Below, in pieces: positions 44,442 through 54,999 of a DNA stretch of 64,000 bases (position 1 is the stretch's first letter; each line of letters begins with the position of its first letter). The notes below the pieces were generated by a model, which searched no databases, was not told the DNA's origin, and was given only the letters and a program-made list of their open reading frames with translations. A program made the position numbers and the translations under genes. This DNA comes from Halicephalobus mephisto (Eukaryota; Nematoda; Chromadorea; Rhabditida; Panagrolaimidae): positions 1 through 64,000 of the forward strand of contig SWDT01000009.1 of NCBI GenBank assembly GCA_009193035.1. Direction: 5' to 3'.

Positions 44442-47400
44442 TTATTGACCAAAAAGAGTATGAGCAACATTGAGGAAAGAAAAATTTGGATTCTGATCTA
44501 TGGATTCCTTCTCTGCGAAGTTCTGGAGAGGATTCAGCGTCGGGATGTGGAACTGGCTCCCGAAGAGGGTTTGTTGGTCTTCCGGGGCGGGGTTGGGGTC
44601 GGGGAAGAGGGGCAGGAGGGGCTGGGGTCCTGGTTGGGTCTTCGTTTCGGGATAAAATTGAGAATAATAATTGTTGAAAGAATCGTTAAAAAAGTAATTT
44701 GGATCGGGTCTCCATTGATCCGGATAGTTCTGACCGTAATTCGGAGGATAATAAGCGGAGAAATCCACGGGTGCTTGATGGGGGTCTATGGGCCACATGG
44801 GGTAGTGCTGGGGGGGCGGGGGGAGGTCGGGCTGGAGGTAGGGGTTGAAGACCGGAGGGAAGGGGGGTAGCTGGTCCGAGGGGGGTCCCGGGGGGTTCGA
44901 GGGCCTAGGTCTTTTCGCAGACGTCTTCGTCTCCCTCGGGGGGTTCCCGCAGAGGGTGGTCGTGGAGGCCTTGACGAGTTCTTCGAGACAGCTGATGGCA
45001 CCCCCCAGGGCAGAGGTGGAGGGTAGCTGGATCGGGGGCAGCAGGTCCTTCGTCCTAGGGACGTTAGAATTCAGATTTTCTTGTTTCATTTTTTCTGCGG
45101 AATTTTTCCTTGTTTTTTGGATATTGCTGGATTCAGGAACTCCAGAAGAGTCGTCCTTGGAGACCATAGGGGGCAGGTTCTGGGCCGTCGAGAGGTTCCG
45201 GGGGGACTGGAGCGAGGGCTCGTCGTGGGTGAAGACGGACCCCTTGATGGAGCCCCTCTTCTCCAGCAGACCCAACCCATCCGCCTCCGTGAGGAATCTG
45301 TGGGTGATTCCGATGGATTCTGCTTTTCCGCTCTTGTAGAAAAGTCTGAAGCTACTTTGGAAGTAATAAACGGTCCTCGATTTCGTCGAGACGATTCTCA
45401 GGACAAGAAGAGCCGAAGATCCATTTTTTCGAGCTGAAAAAAATAAAAATTAAAATAAATAAAAATAAATAAAAATTAAAATAAATAAAAATAAATAAAA
45501 ATTAAAAATAAAATTAAAATTAAAAATAAATTTAAAAATTTTCTAGAAACTTCTAGAATTAAAAATTTTCAAACTTTTTATAAAATTTTAAATATTTTTG
45601 AAAATTTCAGATAAACTCGAAAACATTAGTTGGATTTTGAGGATTTCTAAGTTATTAAAATTCTGAAATTTTCCATAAGTTTCTGAATAATTTTGAAAAT
45701 TTTGGAAGATTTTGGAAAATTCTGAAATTTTCGAAAATATTTCAGATTTTTTTTAGATTCTGAAGATCTCCAGAATCTTTTGTAAAAATTTCTGAAAATT
45801 CTAAAATTTTATAGAAGATTCTGAAATTTTTAAAATTTCGTGAAATTTTGGAAGATTTTGGAAAATTCTACAAAATTCTGAAATTTTCGAAAATATTTCA
45901 GATTTTTTTTAGATTCTGAAGATCTCCAGAATCTTTTGTAAAAATTTCTGAAAATTCAAAAATTTTATAGAAGATTCTGAAATTTTTAAAATTTCGTAAA
46001 ATTTTGGAAAATTCTACAAAATTCTGAAATTTTCGAAAATATTTCAGAATTTTCCATGAAATTTCGGAAATTTTTATATAAATTTGATTTTTTTGAATGA
46101 AATTAAAAAATTACTTTCGTCGTGGCATTCCGAAAGACATTCGGCGTCGTCGGGATGGACGAATTGGTAAAAACTAAGCCCTCCGGACTTGGTGCTTTCT
46201 TCCATTTCTAAGATGATCCTCAATCTGCCGTCGATGCAGAGGAATCCTAGATCTAGACCGTGTTTTGTCTTCAGGATAGGGTCCTCTAGACAACCCTCTA
46301 GATGGACCGGGGGCACGAATGGGGTACAGACCCCGACCAGGGCGAAGGGGGACTGGACGAATCTGGACCGCTCCCGGACCCCCACGGCTTCGTCCGGGGG
46401 ACTTGCCAGAGCACACAGCGGGATGAATCGGCCTCGGATCTCCATCCTGACGAATCCGCAAGTGTTGTCCAGAAGACATCTGAATCTCCCGACCATCATC
46501 CGCTCCATAGAGTCGTATTCGACCTTGGTGGGGTTCTCCTGGCCCCCCTTGAACTTCGGGGCTTGGACTTTCAGATTTTTTAAAACACTGTCTCTGTCTT
46601 CTGAATGAAGCAGATCCGTCACGGACTGGTGCAGAACGTCAGATTGACAGAATCCAAGGTACTGGTCGATGTTTTCAGAGACGTAGTACAGGTCACCCCA
46701 TTCCGTCAAGACGATCAGGAACCCCCCGAGGGACTTCAGCGCGAGTTGACTGAAACTGGATTCACTCAAATCGTAGGCCGGGACCCCTGAGGGGCTGATT
46801 ACAGTAGGAATAGGTCCAATCGGGAGACTGAAGCCAGACAAAGCGGCAAAAACGGCATTTGTCGAGGCCAACGAGGCCAGCTGGACGTGATCCGTTCCTG
46901 ATTGCTGTCTTCTGAGGTAAACTACAAAAAATCTAATTTTATTTTTTTTCAAAATTAATATTTTTGATTATAATTCGCATTTTAGATTGACTTAGTTCCA
47001 AAAAACACTAATTTAAAAAAATAAAATTAGTATTACGAAATCATGGAACAAGCATCTTACTGTATATTTTTTTCATTTTTAAATAACTTTTTTTTGTCAA
47101 GATTACTGTGTTTGGTCTGATTCAATTACTAAAATAATTAATTTTAAAAATAAAAAATAAAACTAATATTGCGAAATCAGAGATCAATTGCCGGAGGAAA
47201 TTAATTTTTTTCATTTTTAAATAACTTTTTTATGAAGATTACTGTATTTGGTCTGATCCTATTACTAAAATGATTAATTTTAAAAATTAAAAATTAATAT
47301 ACTTTTATAAAATTAAGGATCAATTGCCGGAGGAAATTAATTTTTTTTTATTTTTAAATAATTTTTTTATAAAAATTACTGTATTTGGTCTGATCCAATT

Positions 47401-50400
47401 ACTAAAATGATTAATTTTAAAAATTAAAAATTAATATACTTTTATAAAATTAAGAATCAATTGCCGGAGGAAATTAATTTTTTCTCATTTTAAAATAGCT
47501 TTTTTTATTAAGATTACTGTATTTGGTCTGATTCAATTACTAAAATGATTAATTTTAAAAATTAAAAATAAGACTAATATTGCGAAATCAGGGATCAATT
47601 GCCGGAGGGCATCAAATATCCTACTGTACTTTTTTTGCTTTTTAAATTAGTCTTTTTTGTCGTGATTACTGTATTTGGCAAATTTGACAACTAAAATGAC
47701 CGATTTTTAAAAATAAAAAATCTCCAAAAAATTGAAAATTAACTACCGTATATTTAAAAAAAATTAAAATTTCGTAATTTTTTTGATTTTTTTTCACCTC
47801 GATTTTTTATGGATCGTAAATTTAAATCCTACTCGAAAAATGCTTAATTGACAGTAACTAATGACCAATTAATCCGCAACAAGTGAGGCCAGCTGGCCCA
47901 ACTTGCCCAATCTGGCGAATATTGCGCGTAAAACAAAACTGGCCATTTTTGTTTTCATTAGATTTCTGTCTTGTTCATAAATAATTGAACAAGACCAAGA
48001 TGCCCAAAATTCGACCATGTTTTTGATGACTCTTTGGTCCCTTCTCTGAAAACAAAATTTTTCCGGAAAAAGGAAGCTCTTCGTCTTGCTGTTGGCACTT
48101 GGTTACTGTAGCATCTTAAATTACTTTTTAGGAATTCGATAATTACAGTAACATCACAGTACTGTAAAAATGGAATTTTTTTGACATAACATTTTGTAAA
48201 TTTTTTAATTTTCAAAAATTTCAAAATTCTTTAATTTTAAAAAATTTTAAAGTTTTTTAATTTATTTATTTTTTAAAATTTTAGTTTTTTTTATTTTCAG
48301 AACTTTACTAAATTCCGAAAATTTCTAAAATTTCTAAAACTTCAGAATCTGTGAAATTTTTAAAAACTTTAAAACTTTCAAAATTAGTTTTAGAAACTTC
48401 CATGAAATTCTGCAAATTTCTTAGAAATCTAAAAAGTTTCTACTGAATTCTGAAAAATCCAAAAATTTCCACATTTTTCTAAAAACCTAAAAATCCCAAA
48501 AATCCAAAAGTTTCAAAATAACTACAGTAATCCCAAGAACAAGATAATTGAGGGTTCTTGACCTGTCATGGAAGCGATAGGTGTCACGGATGAATATTGA
48601 CAAGAAAAGGTCTCAATTTCTGTTCGAGAGTCGTCAAGTGGTCATTAGATCTCGAAAATATTGTTTACTTTGACGGAATCGAGTTGCATAACGGCCCAAA
48701 TTCGGATAAAGGAAATCAGCAGGAAGTCTGTTCGAAAAACCAAAGTTGACTTACGAGCAAAATGGGCTTTGATCTGGACGAAGCTGACCGCGAGTCTGAG
48801 GACAGACAATTTGTCCAATCTCTGGATCGTGGCGTCGTCATACGGTAGAAGCGCAGCAACAGTTTCCAATTCCCCATTTAGTCTTTCTCGATGTCTTTTG
48901 CTCGGATTCGTCGGTTGATTCGGTCGATTGCTTTCTCGAATTCTGTAATTTAAAAAAAATAAAAATTTTATTTCTATTATTTTTTCGTCTTCAATCCAAA
49001 AAATTCGCAGTCGGCAGGATTCGAACCTACGCGGGCAATGCCCAGCAGATAGCCAGTACCCTTCAGCATTATTCGCTTTTTCTAGTCTGCCGCCTTAACC
49101 ACTCGGCCACGACTGCACGGCCAGCGGCCTGGACAAAAATTATATAAAGCTTTCTTCACGTCGACCGGAGCGTCAAGTAGAGAAAAAAAAACAGTTGACT
49201 GACACACTGGGTATTCCCCTCGAAAAAGACTAATTTGGCCATGATAAAATATACTATAAAAAACCGCAATGATTGTCATAAACCTCTAGATGCAAAAAGT
49301 CCGGAATTTCCACTTAGGACCGGAAACTATAAAATTTGGAGTTTAGTTTTCCATAATTTTCGAAAAACAGTCAATTCTGGGAACTTTAAAATTTCATACA
49401 TCTTCCACTTTCCTGCTTTGTGAAAACAAAAAATAACGAAATTTTCAAAAATGGTCTTGACGGGAATTTCTGAAATTTTCCACTCGAGACCACGAATCCC
49501 AGAATTCAACTTATATACCGATTTAGAGTGTTCCAGACTCTCATATAACTGTCCACATTCATACATTTATGAATATTAAAAATACATTCGAAAGATGGTC
49601 TCAACACGAAATCCCGAAATTTTCCGCCTGAGACTAAAAAAATAAAACTTAATGTTCATATCCTTCTACAAGATTCCGAAATCAAAAAAACACAAATTTA
49701 CACAAAAAAAAAAGTAAAAAATGGTCTTGACGGGAATTTTTGGAACTTTCCAATCAGGACCAAATATTTCGAAATTTTTAATTTTTTTAATTTTTAATTT
49801 TTAATTTTTTAATTTTTTTATTTTTAATTTTTTAATTTTTTATTTTTTATTTTTAATTTTTTTAATTTTAATTTTTTTTGTTACAGTATCTGGCTAAATC
49901 TAGCTTTATTTTTGAAAAATTTCGAAAAACAAAAAATTAATTAACTTTAACCTTCAAGTTACCGTATCTGGTGCAAAATTAAAGATTTTCGAAGGTTATT
50001 GTTTTAAAAATTTCAAATTATGCAGGTGCCACAGGGATCGAGACGAATTCAGGACAATTGGTCTTCCAAGGTGTGGAAATTAAGCAAGAAATCTGGCGAA
50101 AAATAATTATTTTTCGGAAATAAGTGTTTAATTTCCCGAAAAATGAAAACAAATATTTTCGGCCAATTTAGTTTCGAAGAGAAAAAGTACTCCAAGTACC
50201 CTAATAGGGACATTTCTTAATTTCCATAAAATTTCTAAAAATAATTTTTAATTTTTAAAAATAATTCTTAATTTTTAAAAATAATTTTTAATTTTTAAAA
50301 ATAATTTTTAATTTTTTTAAAAATTTGGAAATTTTTGATTTTTTAAAATTTGGAAATTTTTGAAAATTCCAATTTTTTACTTGGATTTTGGAAGATTTTA

Positions 50401-51529
50401 GAAATTTCCATAAAATTCTAAAATCTCATTGAAATTTTAGAAGATTTTTAAATTTTTAATTTAATTTTGAAAAATTTCTGAAATTTTTGAAAATATTTAA
50501 AAATTTAGAAAATTTAAGAATTTTTTACATGGATTTTGGAAGATTTTAGAAATTTTTATAATTTCAGAAGTCTTCAAAAATCTCATTGAAATTTTAAAAA
50601 TTTATAAAATTTCGAAAATTTCAGAATTTTTCACTAGATTTTGGAAGTTTCTACAAATTTTTGAAAGATTCTAGAAGCTTGGATTTTGGATTCTGAAGAC
50701 TTCTGTGAAATTGCAAAAAATAAAAAAGACGAAAAAGACAAAACTGAATCCATTGCCTCTGGCGATCGCGTGTTCGACGATGGATACCGGGTCCTTTGGG
50801 GTTTGCGTGTGTACACGCGAATGACCGATCGCCCCAGGGGCCTTGCGTGACGGTCGTCTTCAGGGCCCAGGAGACTCGAGGCCGAAGAGGGGTGTCAAAG
50901 GTCCAAAACGAAATTTTCGAAAAAAAACTACTCCAAAATTTTAATTTTTCGAAAAAGAACTTCTTTAAAAATTTTGATTTTTCGAAAAAGAACTTTTTTA
51001 AAAATTTTCTTTTAATTTTAATTTTTCGAAAAAGAACTTTTTTAAAAATTTTCTTTTAATTTTAATTTTTTCGAAAAAGAACTTCTTTAAAAATCTTCTT
51101 TTAATTTCAATTTTTCGAAAAAGAACTTCTTTAAGAATTTTAATTTTTTAAAAAAAAAATTTCCTTAATATTTTAATTTTTCAAAATAAAACTTCTTTAA
51201 AAATTTTTTTCTAATTTTAATTTTTTTGAAAAACAACTTCTTTAAAAATTTCTTTAATATTTTAATTTTTCGAAAAAAAACTGCTTTAAAAATTTTTGAT
51301 GATTTTTTTGCGGATTTTAGTTTTCATTTTTGTTCGATTTTTATTTAATTTTAAATTTTAAATTATAATTTCGAATATTTATGTTTTTTAAAAAGTAATT
51401 TTTTCGATTTTCATGATAACTAATAATGTTTAATTCTAATTTAAGTTTTAAATTTATATTTTTATTTTTATTTTTGTAAACCAAAACTTACCTCCGAAAA
51501 TTCCTTTGTCGTCGTTTACAGGCGTACAT
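44442..51529 (-). CDS. ahr-1: Aryl hydrocarbon receptor AHR-1 (bHLH-PAS transcription factor)
   Basis: Exons 51529-51492, 48942-48755, 46921-46115 and 45433-44442, all in frame, about 674 aa (C. elegans AHR-1 is about 602). The N terminus [11 protein letters not shown] and the basic region [20 protein letters not shown] followed by [12 protein letters not shown] are the AHR bHLH. Exon 3 carries the PAS region: [20 protein letters not shown], then [20 protein letters not shown] and LLHSEDRD, then [14 protein letters not shown] and a second PAS repeat through [10 protein letters not shown]. Exon 4 completes it ([23 protein letters not shown]) and adds a long Pro/Ser/Tyr-rich tail ending [11 protein letters not shown]-1 works with AHA-1/ARNT and binds KNGCGTG sites; in C. 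elegans it controls fates of specific neurons and does not bind dioxin. Introns are large (2.5, 1.8 and 0.7 kb), and intron 1 holds a tRNA and clustered target-type sites. Confidence 0.96.
45434..46114. repeat. AT-rich ahr-1 intron 3 with ~180-bp duplication
   Basis: A segment with GAAAATATTTCAGATTTTTT and AGATTCTGAAGATCTCCAGA occurs twice (about 45735 and 45890). No other feature. Confidence 0.6.
46960..47720. repeat. ~125-bp tandem repeat in ahr-1 intron 2
   Basis: About five units with TTACTGTATTTGGTCTGATC, CAATTACTAAAATGATTAAT and GATCAATTGCCGGAGGAAAT. Confidence 0.9.
47820..48130. other. Unique island in ahr-1 intron 2
   Basis: Non-repetitive sequence of normal composition inside the intron. 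It contains the perfect palindrome GGCCAGCTGGCC near 47888, with a CAGCTG E-box at its centre. It may be an intronic regulatory element; no RNA gene or exon was recognised. Confidence 0.35.
49007..49116 (-). tRNA. tRNA-Ser(AGA) with intron
   Basis: A complete class II cloverleaf on the minus strand. Acceptor arms GCAGTCG and CGACTGC pair over 7 bp. The D arm has TGGCCGAGTGGTTAAGGC (A box), the anticodon stem is GCAGA/TCTGC, and the loop is CTAGAA plus A with anticodon AGA. The long variable arm is GGGC-ATT-GCCC, and the T arm is GTAGGTTCGAATCCTGC (B box). An intron of about 29 nt sits after position 37, the standard place for nuclear tRNA introns. TTTTTT follows the 3' end as a Pol III terminator. 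The gene lies inside intron 1 of ahr-1, on the same strand. It reads the serine codons UCU and, by inosine, UCC/UCA. Confidence 0.93.
49117..50740. repeat. AT-rich part of ahr-1 intron 1 with hairpin-family copies
   Basis: At 49300-49770 there are four hairpin-family units: left arms such as GGTCTTGACGGGAATTT and GGTCTCAACACGAAATC, right arms such as TTTTCCACTCGAGACCA and CTTTCCAATCAGGACCA. The remainder is low-complexity AT with repeated TTTTTGATTTT... and AAATTTTGAAGATTTTAG segments. Confidence 0.65.
50741..50900. promoter_or_regulatory. GC-rich island with four XRE/AHR sites in ahr-1 intron 1
   Basis: TNGCGTG cores at 50766-50772 (+, TCGCGTG), 50803-50809 (+, TTGCGTG), 50814-50820 (-, TCGCGTG) and 50843-50849 (+, TTGCGTG). 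The middle two form a near-perfect palindrome, GCGTGTGTACACGC. The island stands out as GC-rich in otherwise AT-rich intron. AHR:ARNT heterodimers bind this core, so autoregulation is a natural hypothesis. Confidence 0.65.
50925..51300. repeat. ~40-60-bp tandem repeat
   Basis: About nine units of TTTTCGAAAAAGAACTTCTT plus TAAAAATTTTCTTTTAATTT in ahr-1 intron 1. The plus-strand frame through them is a by-product. Confidence 0.85.
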
Positions 51530-51800
51530 TTTTTTGATCTTCTTCGACTTCAGAATTCTAAAATTTTTTCAATTTTCTTCGACTTCAGAATTCTAAAATT
51601 TTTTTAATCTTCTTCAATTTCAGAATTCTAAAATTTTTTCGATCTTCTTCGACTTCAGAATTCTAAAATTTTTCCAATTTTCTTCAATTTCGAAATTCTA
51701 AAATTTTTTCGATTTTCTTCAATTTCAGAATTCTGATATTTTTTCGATCTTCTTCGACTTCAGAATTCTAAAATTTTCCTCGATTTTCAGAATTCTGATT
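51530..51800. repeat. ~33-bp tandem repeat directly upstream of the ahr-1 start
   Basis: About eight units of TTCTTCGACTTCAGAATTCT plus AAAATTTTTTCGATC. It is on the upstream side of the ahr-1 ATG, so it would lie in the 5' UTR or promoter. Confidence 0.85.
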
Positions 51801-51889
51801 CAGGAAGAATCCACCATCCGAATGGGCGATCTAAAACGACTCCAGATGACTTCAGATTTTTAATTTTGTTTTTATACTTATTCTTCATG

Positions 51890-52425
51890 ATGAAGTGTTT
51901 TTAAAATTCAAAATTGTAAAAATACAGTAGTTTATAAAATTCAAAAAAATTAAAAACGATTTTTTAAAATATAAAATAAAACTAAAATATTTTTAAAAAT
52001 CTAATTTTCAAAAATCACAAAATTAAAATTTTGAAAATTAAATTTTTTCAGAAATTCGAAAAATAGGGAAATCAATGTTTTTTAAAATTTCGAAAATTTG
52101 AAAATTGTGAAAATTAAAATTTTGAAAATTAACTTTTTTCGGAAAGTTGAAAATTGTGAAAATTAAAATTTTAAAAAATTAAATTTTTTCAGAAATTCAA
52201 AATTACGAAAATCAGTGTTTTTAAAATTTCGAAAATTGCTAGAATTAAAATTTAAAAAAATTAACTTTTTTCGGAAATTCGAAAATTGCCAAAATCAGTG
52301 TTTTTAAAATTTTAAAAAATTAACTTTTTTCAGAAATTCGAAAATTGCCAAAATCAGTGTTTTTTAAAATTTTGAAAATTAACTTTTTTCGGAAATTCGA
52401 AAATTGCCAAAATCAGTGTTTTTTA
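51890..52425. repeat. ~60-75-bp tandem repeat
   Basis: About seven units with AAATTCGAAAATTGCCAAAA and TCAGTGTTTTTTAAAATT. No gene. Confidence 0.8.
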
Positions 52426-52429
52426 AAAT

Positions 52430-52760
52430 TGCGCATCGCGTGAATGTAATTCCTTATAATAATAAATATCGATTTTGCGTGTTTAATGATAGGGCAAAAT
52501 TCGAAAGAATAGGCTTTTCGTGACTGGTTTTTTGAGGACAGATCACGCGACCGCGCCAACACGAAACTGAAGCTTTCAAAAGTACAAAAATCCGCAAAAA
52601 TCCCAACTTTAGTAAAGACTGGCTTTATTCCCGGATCTACCACCGTTTCCCAACTTCCAAACAGAGGCCAAGCCCGGAGGGGGCGGGGCCAGACGACCAT
52701 TGGCTCCTCCGCGGGACTCCGGTTTCCCGTTTTCGAAGTCCTTTTTGCAAAACTACTTCG
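52430..52760 (-). promoter_or_regulatory. Candidate ahr-1 distal promoter with three XRE cores, GC box and CCAAT box
   Basis: TNGCGTG cores at 52436-52442 (+), 52475-52481 (+) and 52544-52550 (-). About 120 bp further out lie GGGGGCGGGGCC (GC box) and ATTGG (inverted CCAAT), within 20 bp of each other near 52680-52705. The block is about 0.9-1.2 kb upstream of the ahr-1 ATG and clearly GC-richer than its flanks. It might instead belong to an unseen 5' exon. Confidence 0.5.
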
Positions 52761-53417
52761 AGATCTTTCTGAACTTTAATTAGAATGAGTCTTTTCCATT
52801 TCTCAATCTTGGGGACTTGGATTTACTTTTTCCACTTATCTACCGTATCCATTATGTATAATTTATTCACATTTATGTCTGTTTCAAAAATGTACATTCA
52901 GTCCTTAAGTCAGGGTCAAATGGGCTCCAGGGGAGGGGGTTCTGGAAGTTTTTATTTATATTTTTACAAAACTTTAAAAAATTACAGTAATAAATTTTTA
53001 AAAATATCCAACTTTTTACTGTATTTATGGATAGAAAAAAAAATAATTCAGACAAAGTAGAAAATCTCATTTATATTTTTACAAAACTTTAAAAAATTAC
53101 TGTAATAAATTTTTAAAATATTTAATTTTTTTATATACAAATAGGGAAATTCTGAAACGTCTTATTTCGATTTTTATGAAAATTGCAAGTTTATACTGTA
53201 TTAATTTTTTTTAATTTAAAATTTAAAAAAAAACAAATTACAGGGTAGGGGGCTAGGGAACACATCTTGAGAGATTAACATCTGTTCACCGAAGATTCTG
53301 GAGCATCAGATAATTTTCGCAATTCTGAATATTTCGAATAAAAAAATTAAAATTTTAATGTTTAAAATTATTTTTTGACTTTTTTTTAAATTAAAAATTT
53401 CGATTGGACTTAAAAAA

Positions 53418-54408
53418 TAAAATACAGTACGACAACGTGGAAGTGGACAGAGGGAACAAACAAGGAACTGACTCAGGGTCATTAATCAAGAGCTCCAGAA
53501 CGTCAAACATGCTTCTGATTCTACGCAACTCAATTCAGTCATCTTTCGTGTTTACAAAAGGAAAATTGTTTAAAATTATTTTAAAAATAACAATTTTCAT
53601 CAATGATAACCTTATAAAAAATAAAATAAAAAAATTCGTGTTGAGACTTGTAAAGCAGCCGATGTCAAATCCGCACCTTGCTCGCAATATCGAAATCAAA
53701 ATAAAATCCGCAATATGCTCGCAACATTAGAACAAATCGAAGTTCTATTTTTACAAAAATTTGAAAATTAAAAAAATGTGCAATATGAACGCAGATAAGT
53801 CAACATCGGAATTAAAATAAAATCTGCAGCTTGCTCGCAACATTAGAGCAAGTCAATCGACATCTTTGTATTTTAATTTTTAAACATTTCGAAATTAGAA
53901 TAAAATTTTTATTTTGTTCGCAATATTTAGGCAAATAAGTCAACATCGGAATTAAAATAAAATCTGCAATATGCTCGCAATATTAGAACAAGTTAATCGA
54001 CATCTTTGTATTTTAATTTTTAAACATTTCGAAATTAGAATAAAATTTTTATCTTGCTCGCAATATTTAGGCAAATAAGTCAACTTCAAAATTAAAATAA
54101 AATCCGCAATATGTTCGCAAAATTAAAATAAATCGAAGTTCTATTTTTACAAAAATTTAAAAATTAAAAAAAATCCGCAACTTGTTCCCGATATTCGATC
54201 CAGCGGATTTATTTTATTTTTATGAAAAAATTAATTTTTTTATAAATTTCGACGCTAATTTTTCATTTTAATAATTTTCGATATGGATTTTTCAGCATCT
54301 TCTAAATCCGCTATTCTGAAAGCCCTCCTGAAGAACAACAACCCAAGTACTTCAGCATCAATAATCCATAAGGAATACTGTAACAGCCCCAAAATCAAAG
54401 ATTACTAA
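53418..54408 (+). pseudogene. Possible decayed gene: two exon-like segments
   Basis: Segment 1 (about 53418-53550) follows an acceptor-like AAAATACAG and has an open frame (YDNVEVDRGNKQGTDSGSLI). Segment 2 (about 54296-54408) follows GGATTTTTCAG and encodes SKSAILKALLKNNNPSTSAS before a stop. Composition is coding-like. No junction was proven and no family is recognised. Segment 2 alone could be a 41-codon ATG frame starting at about 54284. Confidence 0.2.
53640..54200. repeat. ~105-115-bp tandem repeat
   Basis: About six units with AAAATAAAATCCGCAATATG, CTCGCAATATTAGAACAA and ATCGACATCTTTGTATTTTA. Confidence 0.85.
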
Positions 54409-54439
54409 AAAGAATATTTTTAAAAATAAAATTTGCATC

Positions 54440-54960
54440 ATTATGAAAAATAAAAAATAATCTCGAAATGAATTTTTAAAACTCTCCAGTCAAGACCAAA
54501 AATTGCAAAATCTATTTTTTCAATAAGTTTATGAACCCAATTACAGTATTAAAAAAAAGTACTTAATACAGTATCCTGAAAAATTACCTCAAAAGGAATT
54601 TTTAAAACTCTCCAGTCAAGACCGAAAATTGCAAATTTTACATTCACATCGTTCAGGAAAATTTTAAAAAAAAATAATAAAAAAATTAATAAAAAAATTA
54701 ATAAAAAAATTAATAATAAAAATTAATAATAAAATTAATAAAAATAAATAAAACTAAAATTAATAAAAAAATTAATAATAAAGTTAATAAAAAATTAGTA
54801 ATAATAAAATTAATAAAAATTGATAATAATAAAATTAATAAAAATAGATAAAACTAAAATTAATAAAAATTAGTAATAATAAAATTAATAAAAATTGATA
54901 AAAATACAGTTAATAAAAAATTAGTAATAATAAAATTAATAAACAAAAATATTAACAACG
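54440..54960. repeat. Hairpin-family pair then (AATTAATAAAAA)n
   Basis: Two right arms (CTCTCCAGTCAAGACCAAAA and CTCTCCAGTCAAGACCGAAA) at 54480 and 54610, followed by about 300 bp of AAAATTAATAAAAATTAATA-type low-complexity sequence. Confidence 0.7.
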
Positions 54961-54999
54961 AAATTTTGGAAATAAAGAATTTTTTGTCAGCAAATTTCG

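Noticed and set aside
44786..45001. Pro/Arg-rich and Gly-rich alternative frames
   Set aside because: They overlap the GC-rich Pro-coding tail of ahr-1 exon 4, whose frame matches the AHR-1 family.
49082..49279. Minus-strand open frame of 65 codons
   Set aside because: Its C-terminal part is the 5' half of the tRNA-Ser gene; the rest has no protein-like features.
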